64,000 nucleotides of DNA from Mesorhabditis belari (taxonomy: Eukaryota; Nematoda; Chromadorea; Rhabditida; Rhabditidae). Location of the stretch: positions 1-64,000 of the forward strand of contig CAUEEP010000433.1 of NCBI GenBank assembly GCA_958450365.1, read 5' to 3'. How positions within the stretch are numbered: the stretch's first letter is position 1; each line of letters begins with the position of its first letter. The position numbers were made by a program, and so were the translations under genes. The notes under the pieces were generated by a model, which saw nothing but the letters and a program-made list of their open reading frames with translations, was not told the origin of the DNA and did not search any database. Below are positions 12,499 to 23,355 of the stretch, in pieces.

Positions 12499-14333
12499 AT
12501 GATTTCTTTTTGTCTTTTTGCCAGCTTTCTTGTTTTATCAAGTCAAGGAGATGATTCAATCAAATCAGCAGGTAAAAATTGAATACTTAACCTTATCTGG
12601 AACAGTTTTGATCTCAGATTTGACCAAATTCAGCTGTAAGGTCCATTTGAATCGGGTTTAAAATTGATCAATGATTAATTAGAGCAATTTTCAAGCCTTA
12701 AAATGTAGACAAAACAAAGGATAAAGCAAGAAAATACTGAATTAACGTTCTAGATTCACCAACAGTCCCGCAAATCCCGATCCGACCAGCTCAAGATCAG
12801 CCAGGTTCGGTGAGGTGAACAATGTTTTGTCAAAACTCCCAACCATTCAGAATTTCCATGAGGCGGGCATCTTTTTTTGTCAAATTCCAAAGAACGGAGC
12901 TACAATTATGCAAATTATTCTGTGCGATCTTTTTCGATATTATAAAGGGATTCCATTCAAAGTGGAATATGGACAGGGAAAGCAATCGAGGTAAGGAAAA
13001 GTGAAGAAAGAAGGAAAGTTGGATGACTAGAGTGCCGAAAAAATCAATATTGAATTGAACAAGAGAATTCGAAAGCTTGTCACATGTGTTATATGACTCC
13101 AATTCGAAAGCTTTTGGTACGTAAATGTAGCCAAGTTCCCGGGCTTTAAATCTCTATATAACACTTACCACTTTTGAAATAAGTTAGACATTTGCTAGCT
13201 GCTTTTACGAAAAGTTGTGCCAGAACTTTTGGATCATCTTGTATTAGCCTGAATTGTTCATTTTGAATTAGCTAAGTCCACTGAATTGCAAGCCTGTAAG
13301 GTTCTGTCTCAAGCATAAACTTGAGATTCAAAATTTTCCTTCAGCAATTGTCAAGCGGAAGGCTGGTACAAGAAGTTGAGTGGGATTCGAAGTCAAAACA
13401 ATACATGGGAACCGAATCAAGAAGACACGCTGATTGCCGTCATTCGTCACCCGCTTAAGCGCTTTCTTTCGCTCTATAGATACCTATGCGAGTGAGTGAC
13501 TGTATCAAATACTAGACATACTTGTTTTAAAAGTTGCTGTTAGTTTAAAAGTTTAAAAGACATACTTGTTCTATTGTTATTGTTAGCTAAAGCTATTGTT
13601 AGCTATTCTCCAGGCAACTCCAAATGTGCGGCTCGGCAAATATTCACGAATTCACAAAAGATGTCTACACTTTGCTCACGACGAGATCGATTCATGGCAC
13701 TCATTTCAAAGATTCTGATCAAAAAATCGTTGAATACCATGCACAGCCCCAAACCTGGTAATCAGATAAGAAAGAAGTTTTAATACTTGTACAATTCTAA
13801 GTTCATTTTGTCTTTAAAGTGCCAAAGTTCTATTCTGAACAAAAGAAGTTTACTATTGGAGCTTTAGGTTCTGCATTTTGTCTCACAACAGTCAGAAGTT
13901 TCATTTAATCCGCAATGAAGGAGATCGACTGGCAATGCACAGTGAACTGAAAACAGCTTTTGAAGAGGCTAAAGTGCCGAAGTTCTATTCTGATCAGGTA
14001 GACTATTGGACAATATCAATTGTATCAGTCATCAGCTCCAAACTTCCATTAAGTCATCTATTAAAATACTTAAGTTCAGAGCTGAACTTGGCTCTTAAAG
14101 AGAATAAATCTTAAAGAGATTAAAAGGAATTTAGCTATTGCTGAGCTTTACAAAACCTAGAGTCCATATTTTAGGTCTTGTTCCATGTTGTCTACTCCGA
14201 TACAGCACATGCGAATAAAGATAAAGATCGGACAAAACAGTTGGAAACTTCATTTACACAAAATCCTTTGTCAATGACCTATTTCAACGCGATCTACTAC
14301 AAAGATTTTGAGCTTTTCGGTTATCAGAAGTGA
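12499..14333 (+). CDS. Nematode-type carbohydrate sulfotransferase (Sulfotransfer_2-like), secreted or Golgi
   Basis: It probably transfers sulfate from PAPS to glycans in the secretory pathway. The phase-consistent model has 7 exons: 12499-12571, 12754-12809, 12863-12990, 13345-13491, 13614-13757, 13892-13997 and 14175-14333, giving 270 aa. The N-terminus is a signal sequence or anchor (MISFCLFASFLVLSSQG). PKNGATIMQ near residue 50 is the 5'-phosphosulfate-binding loop equivalent. VIRHPLKRFLSLYRYLC is the 3'-phosphate-binding segment, and EYHAQPQTW matches the conserved C-terminal half. TTTTAG immediately before the ATG could be a trans-splice acceptor. The exon 2 donor (TCG|GTGAGG) and the exon 3 acceptor (CCATGAG) are the least certain joins. 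No disabling change was seen. The acceptor glycan cannot be told from sequence. Confidence 0.85.
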
Positions 14334-14978
14334 TATATTTATTGAAATCTCGTATTTCTCTCATAAATTGACCGGCATTTCATTTTGAATGCCATGAATG
14401 AAAACTCACGTCATAGAAACATTGGTCTACGAGTCCGCAATAGTGTACCAATTTGTAGCTTTCCAAAAGTACTTGTGAAAGTATGCTTATTTTGTTCGTA
14501 TCTACCTTAATCAGTTTAGAAATTTCAAACACAGTTCAACTCAAAAGCCTGTGCGTTTGACTGATCGAATCTGGGACTGAGAGTCACTTTTGTACTAAAT
14601 TTATTGGTCAAGCATTAGAACCAATGTGTGACAACAACAGTACTAGACTCGTAAAGAACGCTAGCTAGTTAAGAATTGAATAATTTTGAACGTGTACGCG
14701 AAAAATAAATAGCAAGATAGCAGAGAAAAACAAAATAGCACTTGAACGTGCCCAATGATTTTCAGGTGAATTATACGAATAGCTGACTGTTTGTATTACA
14801 ATTTGGCTGTGTGCTTTAAAATCTTTCGTTGCAATGTACAAATAAAGTCGTTTCAGTGACTTTTATCTACCCATAATAGAGAAATACACCGCAAGATAGG
14901 CATTGCATCAAAGAAAAAGATAGGCATTGCAATATCAAACGAATAAAATTTGGTACATATGTACAAAAGGTGCAGAAG
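14334..14978. other. Intergenic spacer
   Basis: Between a plus-strand and a minus-strand gene ending toward each other. I see no exon, only AT-rich sequence and a short direct repeat of GATAGGCATTGCA near 14895-14930. Confidence 0.4.
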
Positions 14979-15703
14979 TCATGGGAACTCCTTGAAGTGA
15001 GGATTCCATTTCTGGACCTCGGGGCTCCAGTCTCGACATTTGGCGGGCCACTAAATTTGTGTTTTCAATAAGAATTGAAACTCTAATTGAATCTTCTACT
15101 TTTAAAAAACAGCTGTGATCTATAAAAACCATTTGAATTGAAATCTAATTTCCTGGAGCTTAAAGTTTAATCTTTTGAATTAGCATTGACCGATTGGTAA
15201 GCCAATACTAACAATCAGTATCACCTTTGCAGGAATAGGAACCGTGATAAAATTGAAATGAAATCTTGAAAGATCTACAGCTTTGGGTTTCTTTCAAGCA
15301 TTTGGCATTTGAGAAACGTTATGGTTTGAAGAATTATTAAGTAAATCTATCACTCACCCCTGTTCCGGGCCCACAATTTCCAGCCGCCGCCGGCACACAC
15401 ATTGCCAAACATTTTGTTCCCTGAACTTCCTTTTGAAAAATTCTTTACTATATTACTTACCTCAGGGCATTCGGTGGAGTGCGTGCATTTCTAAATATAA
15501 GAGAATGATTGTAATATTTGAATTAGTTTTGCAATTATCGAGTTACGATTATGATAGTTAATACGATATTGTAGTTTGACTATTCCACTCACCACCAGTG
15601 ATCGTCTGACCCGTCCACCTCCTTCTCTTCCCCGTCCCGTTGCCGACGAAATGCACACAAGCGCTATCAACAATAATAGTAAGACGTTCTTCATTGAAAA
15701 CAT
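14979..15703 (-). CDS. Small Cys-rich secreted protein, family unknown
   Basis: I do not recognise the family. The four phase-0 exons are 15703-15593, 15490-15461, 15420-15358 and 15050-14979, giving 91 aa. Residues 4-21 form a signal peptide (MKNVLLLLLIALVCISS). A basic GRGREGGGRVRRS segment with an RVRR site follows, so the precursor could be cut there. The mature part reads KCTHSTECPEGTKCLAMC, then NCGPGTG and a final KCRDWSPEVQKW-type exon, with six cysteines after the signal. TTGCAG just upstream of the first ATG could accept a spliced leader. A later ATG at 15694 is an alternative start. The pattern fits a secreted peptide; its role is unknown. Confidence 0.7.
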
Positions 15704-18004
15704 GCTCTGCAACACAATAATTGTTCACACAATTGTTCACAATGTGTACAACTCACAAAGTGCAACAATTGTTCTAATCATGGTTATTCTATAGACTCCA
15801 GGTTAGGCAAAGCCAAGCAGGCCAGGGCAGACCAGAAGCCAAGATTCTGGCCTGGCTTCTATCCTTGTTTGACTTTGCTTAGTTTAACATAGCCTGGCTT
15901 TACTGGTCCAGAATCCAGACCTGAGTCTGATTTCTGGTCTAAGCCTATCATTGCTTGGTTTAACCTTCTACTACCAGGTACTAAATTCACTAATACTAAG
16001 CCTAGAAGTGGATTTCTATTAGAATAGCTTGGAATTTCTATTGGAATCTAATGGAATACTGGAATCTGATGGAATATTGAAATCGGAATACTTCCAAAAG
16101 TTCATTATAAGAAACGAACAAGACTGAGAAAGCAAATAAACACCGACAAAATGAACAAAATTCACCACAGCAACCACTGTTTATCTGTCCCTTATATTCT
16201 CGGCTTTCACCTTTTTACTTTCCTTTCCTTTTCGTCAAGGTTACATTTCATTGAAACGCAAATAAAAAAATGATTAGGGAAAGGTATTTAGGGAAAATTG
16301 AAACGTTTTTCTCAATTTTTTCGAAGTCATGAACTTGTCATGTGAGCGAAAATGAAAATAAACATTTTACGACAAAGCAGAGAATGAAAGAGGAACCAAC
16401 AAATTGTTGATTTCAAAGTAAGAGTTGTTTTTGTCAATTCTTTACCTACACATAAACATTTAGAGATTTTTTTCCATGCATGCAAACTAAACAAAACTAA
16501 CACTAAAAGCTAAAGTGCTAAAGAGCGTACTTATTGATTCTTTTTTACTTTCGATGGATTAGTGAGAAAGAAGATAAGGGTGAGCTGTTCCCTTCTTACA
16601 TTGGGACAATCATTTTAGGTAATTCAATTCTAAAAAGCTCTCTTTTTGCGATTAGAAAGCAATCGGGCGCGATGCATCGGTGTTTCGAAGAGTTTGAATA
16701 GGCAATGGATGTATCAAGATGGGACTCCGCTCGTTTGAATTGGATGGACTCCACACAAATTGGGCATCGGGTAAAGATTGAAATCTTAGTCAGTAAGAAA
16801 TCGTAGTACCTGATAATCCTTAGGTGAACCATCCTATCGCTCCTCATATAACTTTGTTTATCTCCATGATTAGCAATGGTGGATTGTTCAACACCTACAC
16901 CCTCTTTTTGCTCTTACTCAGATGATACAGGCCAGTTACGTTTCGAAACTCAAATTAAATGTTTATTGACTAATTTTTATGTTAACTCTGACAACAACAG
17001 GAACTCATAAAGTGACCACTCTGGCCTATTGCTCCGATAGTTAACGCAGCCAGCAAGGAACCTGTGTTGTGAGTCGCTTAGATTTAATTAATAATGTCCA
17101 CTTCAGCTCTCTGATCGGGGCGTTTCTACATGTTTCATGTTATGGGAATCTCTAACACAATGTGTACCAGTAGATTGAACAATACTTTTCGGTTATTTTC
17201 CAAGAAGCGAGTTTTAGTGCTGATCAGTTGTACAATAGCAACAGTTTAAATCTTCCCTCGCGTTTTCTAGAATTGTAGTAATCCTCTCTAGTTATTCGTG
17301 TTTCTGCTGACAAAGCTTCCTGACAGCTGACAAAGCTGACAAAGCTTAACAGAAAGCGTAACCTATTAGGTTTCTCCGGACGGCGATTGGAAACTCTCTT
17401 CGGTCGGCTTAAAACGCGTTTTCCCAACCAAGCGCTCGTCGTTTTTAAAAACGCACTACAAAACATAATAGATTTTACGAAGGGGGAAGAAAACTTAGCG
17501 GGACTCGGCATAAAAACCGGACAAAGTTCCTGATTCCATAATGAAATGAAGGGAAAGGAAAAGAATGGCAAAAGGGGGATTTTGTGCGGGGTATCGTAGC
17601 GCATCCACGCTTTAAAATGAAATCAATTGACTGGGAAATGAACGCACGCATTGTGAACTTCGAGAATGAGGGATTTGATTTGAGATTTGAGACGCAATGA
17701 GATTTGATGTTTTTGCTATCGTATTTTTGTCATAAACATTTTATTTCAAATCTATTAAAACTTTCTACAATTTCAGTAAATTTTCAAGTTTCAGAGAGAA
17801 CAAGAGTATTTTAACGTTATGAAATGCGAAATTCCTTGTGATTTCCGCTTCAACGCTCTGCGTTTTTCAAATTCTTATCAAAAAAATCCGCGAATCTTCT
17901 TAGTTCATAAATTCTCCCATGGGTCAGTTCTGATAAAAACTTTTAGTGAGTAAAACAGTATATGTATAAGAGTTGAAAAGCTTTCTGAGAGTTTGGTCGT
18001 CGAA
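15704..18004. other. Intergenic region with repeats
   Basis: No supported gene. The part at 15800-15970 is built from GCCAGGCC/AAGCC words found elsewhere in the window. The part at 16010-16080 is a GGAATYT-rich patch. A repeat of the 17430-17620 family (below) precedes the lectin gene. The rest shows no exon. Confidence 0.45.
17430..17615. repeat. Dispersed repeat, copy 1 of 3
   Basis: The block AAAAACGCACTACAAAACAT followed by ATAGATTTTACGAAGGGGGA and GTGCGGGGTATCGTAGCGCA recurs near 26520-26690 and 42600-42890 with about the same order of words. No coding capacity or inverted ends could be defined by eye. Confidence 0.65.
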
Positions 18005-21000
18005 ATGCTTCAACTCGTTCTTTTGGCCTTTCTCGTCACCACTTTGTCAGCCGAAACGTGCAATTTTAACGCAATCTACAATCCGAGTTTGGAGTTCTGC
18101 GTTTTCGCATCGCAACAAGGTAAACCAGCCATTGGCAGATCAGATAATCAGATCAGACTTTTTAGAAGATACCTGGGAGCAAGCTGAGACTCGTTGCAAA
18201 GTGATGGGCGGACATTTATTCTCGATTCATAACTCCTTCCAAAATGAGCTTTTTGCTCAAATTCAAAAGAGTTTGTTTGGGTTATTTTCAAAATTTCAAC
18301 TTTTCTAGGTTTTGTTGGAAGCCAAGGCTGGCTAGGCTTATTACCCGATACTTTCCCCTCAACCTGGGCCGATGGGAGCCCATTTGATTACCAAAATGTT
18401 CAACACTCAAGTATCTACTATAGATGTTACGTCTGATCTAGAAATCCGTCCGATCTAGAATCAAGCCGATCACTCTAAATCTAACACTGGATCACTGGAT
18501 CAGACGTCTGATTTAGAGTGATCGACTTGATTCTAAATCGCACTTTTGACCTCACTTCACTCTAGATCGGACGTAGCATATATAATATCTGTCTATCTGT
18601 CTGTCTGTACGAGTATTTTCTCATGTTTTGACCAATAAAGCTAAAATTTCCTTAAAAAACCTTAGAATATGCTGTAGTTGTGCTATTTAAAATAAGATTT
18701 TTTAAAAATCAAAGTTGGGCGTAATAAAAATCAAAACCCAGGCTTCGAACCGGGACCGTGCGGCCCAGAGACAAGTGGTGCGCTTCAGACTGCACTACGG
18801 TGCCACCATGAAACCTTTCACCGCTACGATGAGCTATGCCGGATGTCCCCAAACAACCGGCCAGAAAAACTCGCCGTTAGCTGGGTTTTTTGGCTGGTTT
18901 TTGATATAAATCTCTAGAAGATCTAATTTAGCTGAATCGGCAGACTGTCTTACAATGCAATCATCTGAAAAATCTTGGCGCTACAAGAAGTGCACCGCTG
19001 AATTGCCCTATTTATGTGCTCTACCTCCAGCAACTCTTACTTCAACAACTGGTCAAACGCGTTCAACGAGCTCCCCGACAACAACTTTTCTAACCACAGT
19101 TACAAGCTCAGTCAAAATGTGCTGCCCTCTAAATGGCACCTGGTCTGAATGGTCTCCACAAAATCAATGCGCTGATTATTGCGGAGCTGCAGGAAACATC
19201 ACCTATACTCGAGTTTGCACTTCGATCGCTTACAACTGTCCCTGCTAGTTGGTTAAGTATTCATTTAAATGGCTTACTGTTTTAGTGGTCCTTCAACACG
19301 AGTTGAGCTCTGTAATGTCAACGTTTGTCCTTTTCCGCGTCAACCTTGTGGTCCTGGGAGAATACTTGATGAGTACAACAATGAGACAGCGTGTGGTCCT
19401 ACGGTAAGGATTTAGCCGTTGACTTTGGCTGATCAAATCAACTTTAGTTTGAAATAAACACACCTCAATTCAACGATTGTTTGACAACATGCTGTCCGGA
19501 TGGAGGTAAACTATTGGGTTTGTGGGAAATGTCGCTAAAAATAAACAACTCATTTATTCAATATTTTACATGCAACCATTTTAAATATTCTCCAATATTT
19601 TGGACGCTTTGAGCCCATTTTACTGGCAAAGACCAGATGCCTTTCTCGTAGAAAATTTTTTGTTTTAATGCGAACCAATCCGTGAGCCACTTTTTGATAT
19701 CATCTTCGGAATCAAAGCATTTCTTAGCCAAATCACTGCTTATCGCCCGGAATAAGTAATCAAAAAGTGCAAGATCAGGACTGTACGTCGGATGGATCAT
19801 TACCTCCCATCCAAGAGAGTTTAGCTTAGAACGAGTCATCATTGAAACATGCGGTCTAGCATTATCATGTTAAAGGATAATTTTTCTCTTTGGGGTCCTT
19901 TTTCTGGCAAAGATTTGACCGACTTGTTAGGCTGCTTGGAGCATTAGATTTATTTAAGCGTTGTCATGTTATCCAAAAATTCCCAGTAGATGGGGTCTTC
20001 CAAATCCCAGAACACCGAGAGCATAAACTTCTTCTCATGCACTTTTGGCTTGACGTGGTGTCCTGGCTTTTCCCCCTCAGCAACCCATTGACTCTTTCAC
20101 CGAAAGTTGACAGTTAGAATCCATTTTCATCTCTTGTCCCAATACGGAGTAAAAATGATTTGCGCCCGTATCGAGAAAGATGAGCGGCGCTGATTGAAAC
20201 GCGTCGACATTTTTCGATGTCTGTTAAGTCATGTGGAATCCAGGTCCATAATTTAGATTTAAGCCCAAGTTTATGCAATGTTCGAGTATTATTATATGAT
20301 CAACTAATATCTCTTTTGCTATTTCGCAGAAAGAAAGCCTGTTGTTGGTTCGAAAAATTTCGAGCAACTTGTCATTATCCAGCTGGACTGCTGGATGATC
20401 CCTTCCTTTGTCTTCGAGGATTTATCCCGAGAACGGGATTTAACAAACCAGTTTGCACATGTCCGTAGTGAAGCTGATCTTTTCGCATAAAGGTTTTTAA
20501 TATTAGTTGTACACTAGATGCTCTTATGTCCTTGTAGAAATTTGTACAATATAATGCGTCACAGATCTTCAGGTGGTAGATTTTCAATAGCCACAGCAAA
20601 AGTTGCCAAAATATCTGAATAACAGAAAGTGAGGAAGCCCGGTTTCATTGTTTTTCGGAAAAGTGTTTTTACTTTTATCAGTTTCACACAACAGCCCCTA
20701 CCTCCGTTTTGTTTACGAGTTTAAGGATCAATCGGAAAAATAGTGACATTTCATACCCACCGACCCAATAAAAGAACAAAGAAGATAAAAAGATTTCAGG
20801 AATTTGGAGTGCTTGGGTGAATGTCAGCCCTTTGCAACCTTTCAATTTCAACAATCACACTCTATTTTGTGGAATGTGCGCTACGCAAGAACAGACTCGA
20901 AAATGTTTGTCTGCTGTGTATGGATGTCCTTGCGAGTAATTTGCATTAACTTGGTCAAAATTTCTCGAGATTTCATTACAGTGGACCTACCACACAAACA

Positions 21001-21921
21001 ATGCACTTAACTGATGAGCTTTGTCAGTTCCCAGTACCGACATGTTGCTCGCCATATATAAAGAAACTAAATATTACGCAGAGAAAGTACACTTGTCAAC
21101 TTGAGGACGCACCAGTGGAATTGGCACCAATTGTGGAAAGGATTTGCTGTCCACCGGGTTTGTTGCTCCACAGAATGATGGCACAAGTTCTTGCTATGTT
21201 GAGATTATTGAATTTAGCACCCATCTAAAGGCTATGAGATAGATTGATGCTCATTTAGACGGAAATGGATTATGGAACGATTGGAGTGATTGGTCTATAT
21301 GTTCTGCGACATGTGGCCTTTGTGGTACTCAGATTCGAACTCGAACGTGTGCTTCTCAACCATATGGATGCCCATGCACGTAAGTAAAGCCAAAATGTTC
21401 TGTGCAAAAAGAATTTTAGAGGAAATTCAATGGAAGTTAGGCGTTGTGGAGCTTTGGGGTGCACGGGAAAGCCTTGTTGTGACGGGACTTATGAAGGCGT
21501 GGCTTATGACGGCACAATCTTTTGCCAGCTTGAGCCGGTAAGTTTCTTGTTTACTAGCAATTCAAAATAGATTTAAGAAATACAGAGCCAAAATCGGTCT
21601 TCACAGGTCAAAAACCACTTAAGCTTCTAGCCGATAACTTTTCCCGGCACTTGGCAGCCTTGGTTTGCCACCTCTTTCTGCAATGACACTTGTGGTATGT
21701 GCGGGACTATGACGCAAGCACGTTATTGTATGCCGACTGGTTCACAATGCAAGTGAGAAACCTCTGTTCGCGGCTTTTCTAGAATAAAATAATTCAGCGG
21801 GAACTTCACTCAACAGATTGCGTGTGGCGATGGCTGGTGCTCGTCGCCGAAGCCACCTTGCTGTCCGGGTTTTATGAAGAGCCAGAATCCAATCACCAAC
21901 GCTGGTATTTGTGTCCCATAA
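18005..21921 (+). CDS. Secreted C-type lectin with thrombospondin-like repeats
   Basis: It is probably a secreted glycan-binding protein. The twelve phase-consistent exons are 18005-18119, 18157-18270, 18309-18410, 18932-19247, 19286-19403, 19448-19505, 20800-20935, 20982-21157, 21259-21379, 21420-21537, 21631-21752 and 21798-21921, giving 539 aa. Residues 1-16 are a signal peptide. The lectin domain shows [40 protein letters not shown] and [13 protein letters not shown] Thr/Ser-rich linker follows, then four TSP1-like modules ([51 protein letters not shown]), each followed by CXCXG and CCP motifs. The repeat units share intron phases, which suggests growth by module duplication. Intron 3 holds a palindromic MITE and intron 6 an antisense mariner relic. 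The open frame looks intact. The donor of exon 4 (TA|GTTGGT) is weak but avoids a stop. Confidence 0.88.
18411..18590. mobile_element. Palindromic MITE, copy 1 (partner 45232-45395)
   Basis: A fold-back element in lectin intron 3: TAGATGTTACGTCTGATCTA near the left end pairs with TAGATCGGACGTAGCATATA near the right. The centre repeats AATCAAGCCGATCACTCTAA and its complement. A second copy is near 45.3 kb. Confidence 0.75.
18725..18800 (-). other. tRNA-like sequence (pseudo-tRNA or SINE head)
   Basis: Minus strand: an A-box-like CACCGTAGTGCAGTCTGA and a B-box GGTTCGAAGCC, followed by T-rich sequence. I cannot close an acceptor stem or a 7-nt anticodon loop, so it is not called as a functional tRNA. 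Confidence 0.35.
19535..20120 (-). pseudogene. Mariner transposase relic, antisense in lectin intron 6
   Basis: The minus strand reads [20 protein letters not shown] and [20 protein letters not shown] with the second and third catalytic blocks, then [20 protein letters not shown] and [15 protein letters not shown], the standard mariner C-terminus. The part from 19558 to about 19870 is open. The 5' half (to about 20120) is degraded. No clear pair of terminal repeats was found, so the copy appears 5'-truncated. Confidence 0.85.
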
Positions 21922-22263
21922 AATAACTGGTGAACGTTATTTCTAAACAAACACAACATTCACAAGTAATTCAAAATAAATCCATCACGGTTGATCCTTT
22001 TTTCCCCTTCGAGCTTCAAGGAACCGAACACCTGAGCATCGTTCACCACAAGTCTTGGTCACGATTCTATTAAAATTTTTGGGCATTTCAACTCTGTGAC
22101 TGGGATTGAAGAGAAACTTCATTGTTATTTTACCGGATCCGAATCAGGTGGCTGACAGTACTCATCGTCCGCAGCGTAATCCTACTTGCAGACACAACGT
22201 TGCAACAGATTTTGATGGATTTCCTGGCATCAGATTTGGTTGGATTTTTGATGGCGGCCTTAC

Positions 22264-22667
22264 ACTTTGAACGATTACAATAGAACACATTAAGATGAGA
22301 AGATAAGAAAACAAGTGCAAGAAAATTTGTAATGATACAGAATTACTAGGAAATTTGATGGGATTCATTGGAGAATCAAAGCACTGAAAGTCACGTTCGA
22401 TCCTGATTAGAAGCAGTGATCGGCTAAAATGAGCTGTTAGCATCAATTGTTTTTGAAAAGCTTGTCCGACTTCTGGATTCACATTTTCCAAAGTGACAAT
22501 ATGATTCTAAGAATTTGGCAATGATCACGTAGATCATCTGGAACATGGAGAATTCCACACCGTAGCACCCGATCATTTGTCGATCCTTTGCAAATCTTGA
22601 CTTTCTTTTCGTCGACTGATTCTAAACAAAGGTGATTCCAAAACGTCTGGTTTTTAGTAGAAGACAA
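22264..22667 (-). CDS. Possible small gene with one membrane segment
   Basis: Two in-phase exon-like blocks (22667-22483 and 22423-22264) are joined by a 59-nt intron. The first starts MSSTKNQTFW and contains KICKGSTNDRVLRCG. The second contains FQCFDSPMNPIKFPS and a hydrophobic stretch, LQIFLHLFSYLLILMCSIVI, before a good GTAAGG donor. Downstream minus-strand words such as TKTCGERCSGVRF near 22040 could be a last exon, but phases do not close. No family recognised; it could be a decaying gene. Confidence 0.35.
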
Positions 22668-23355
22668 GAAAAGTTGCTCTGACGGATCTTACAATTAGCT
22701 AAATCTCAGTTATGGTACTCACAATTAATCTTATTAATATCTAGAGTAACTAGAAGTTTTAGTTAGAACAATTGCAGTCATATTAAAACAACAATTTACT
22801 GTTCGGTTCAAAACCGCCGTTTTGCCAATTTTTCCTCCAAAATATCCGCTCAAAGTGGGCAATCGAGACTATTTTTTCGTGCCTCTTTTATGTACAACTA
22901 GCATGAACCACAGGGTAAATTTACTTTCTACATTGAATCGATTTGAATACATTCCTAGGGCCTCATCCGTGACGGTCTTTGTCACAAGCAGGATGAGGAA
23001 ATTAATCATTAGCAAAAATTGAAATCGAATGAAACTTATAAGTACCATTGAAAAATAACAATAACATTTCAAAGCTCCAAAAGACAGTTTGCAAAGAAAT
23101 GACAGATCTGTTGAAAAAAGGCGTCAAATTGTGGCAAGATTTAAAGTATTTGACACAAAAACCGGATCAAGTTGAATAAAAATCTTATGAGAGCTAAAAG
23201 AGAGATCAACAAAAGCATCAAAAGTCCAGTTTGGCAATTTTGTGAGCGTTAGAAAAGAGATCATCCCATTGCAAAAAAATAAAAGCAAGATGAGTCGGGA
23301 AGAGATCAAAATCAAATATCAAATCTCAAAATTGGTCAACATGTGATCATTTTTG

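Noticed and set aside
18725..18800. Functional tRNA on the minus strand
   Set aside because: Promoter boxes are good, but the acceptor and anticodon stems cannot be formed.
21158..21258. Frameshift in the lectin gene after CCPPG
   Set aside because: Reading it as a 101-nt intron from GTTTGTTG to CATTTAG restores both phase and the expected CCP-DG-x-LW module, so no lesion is needed.
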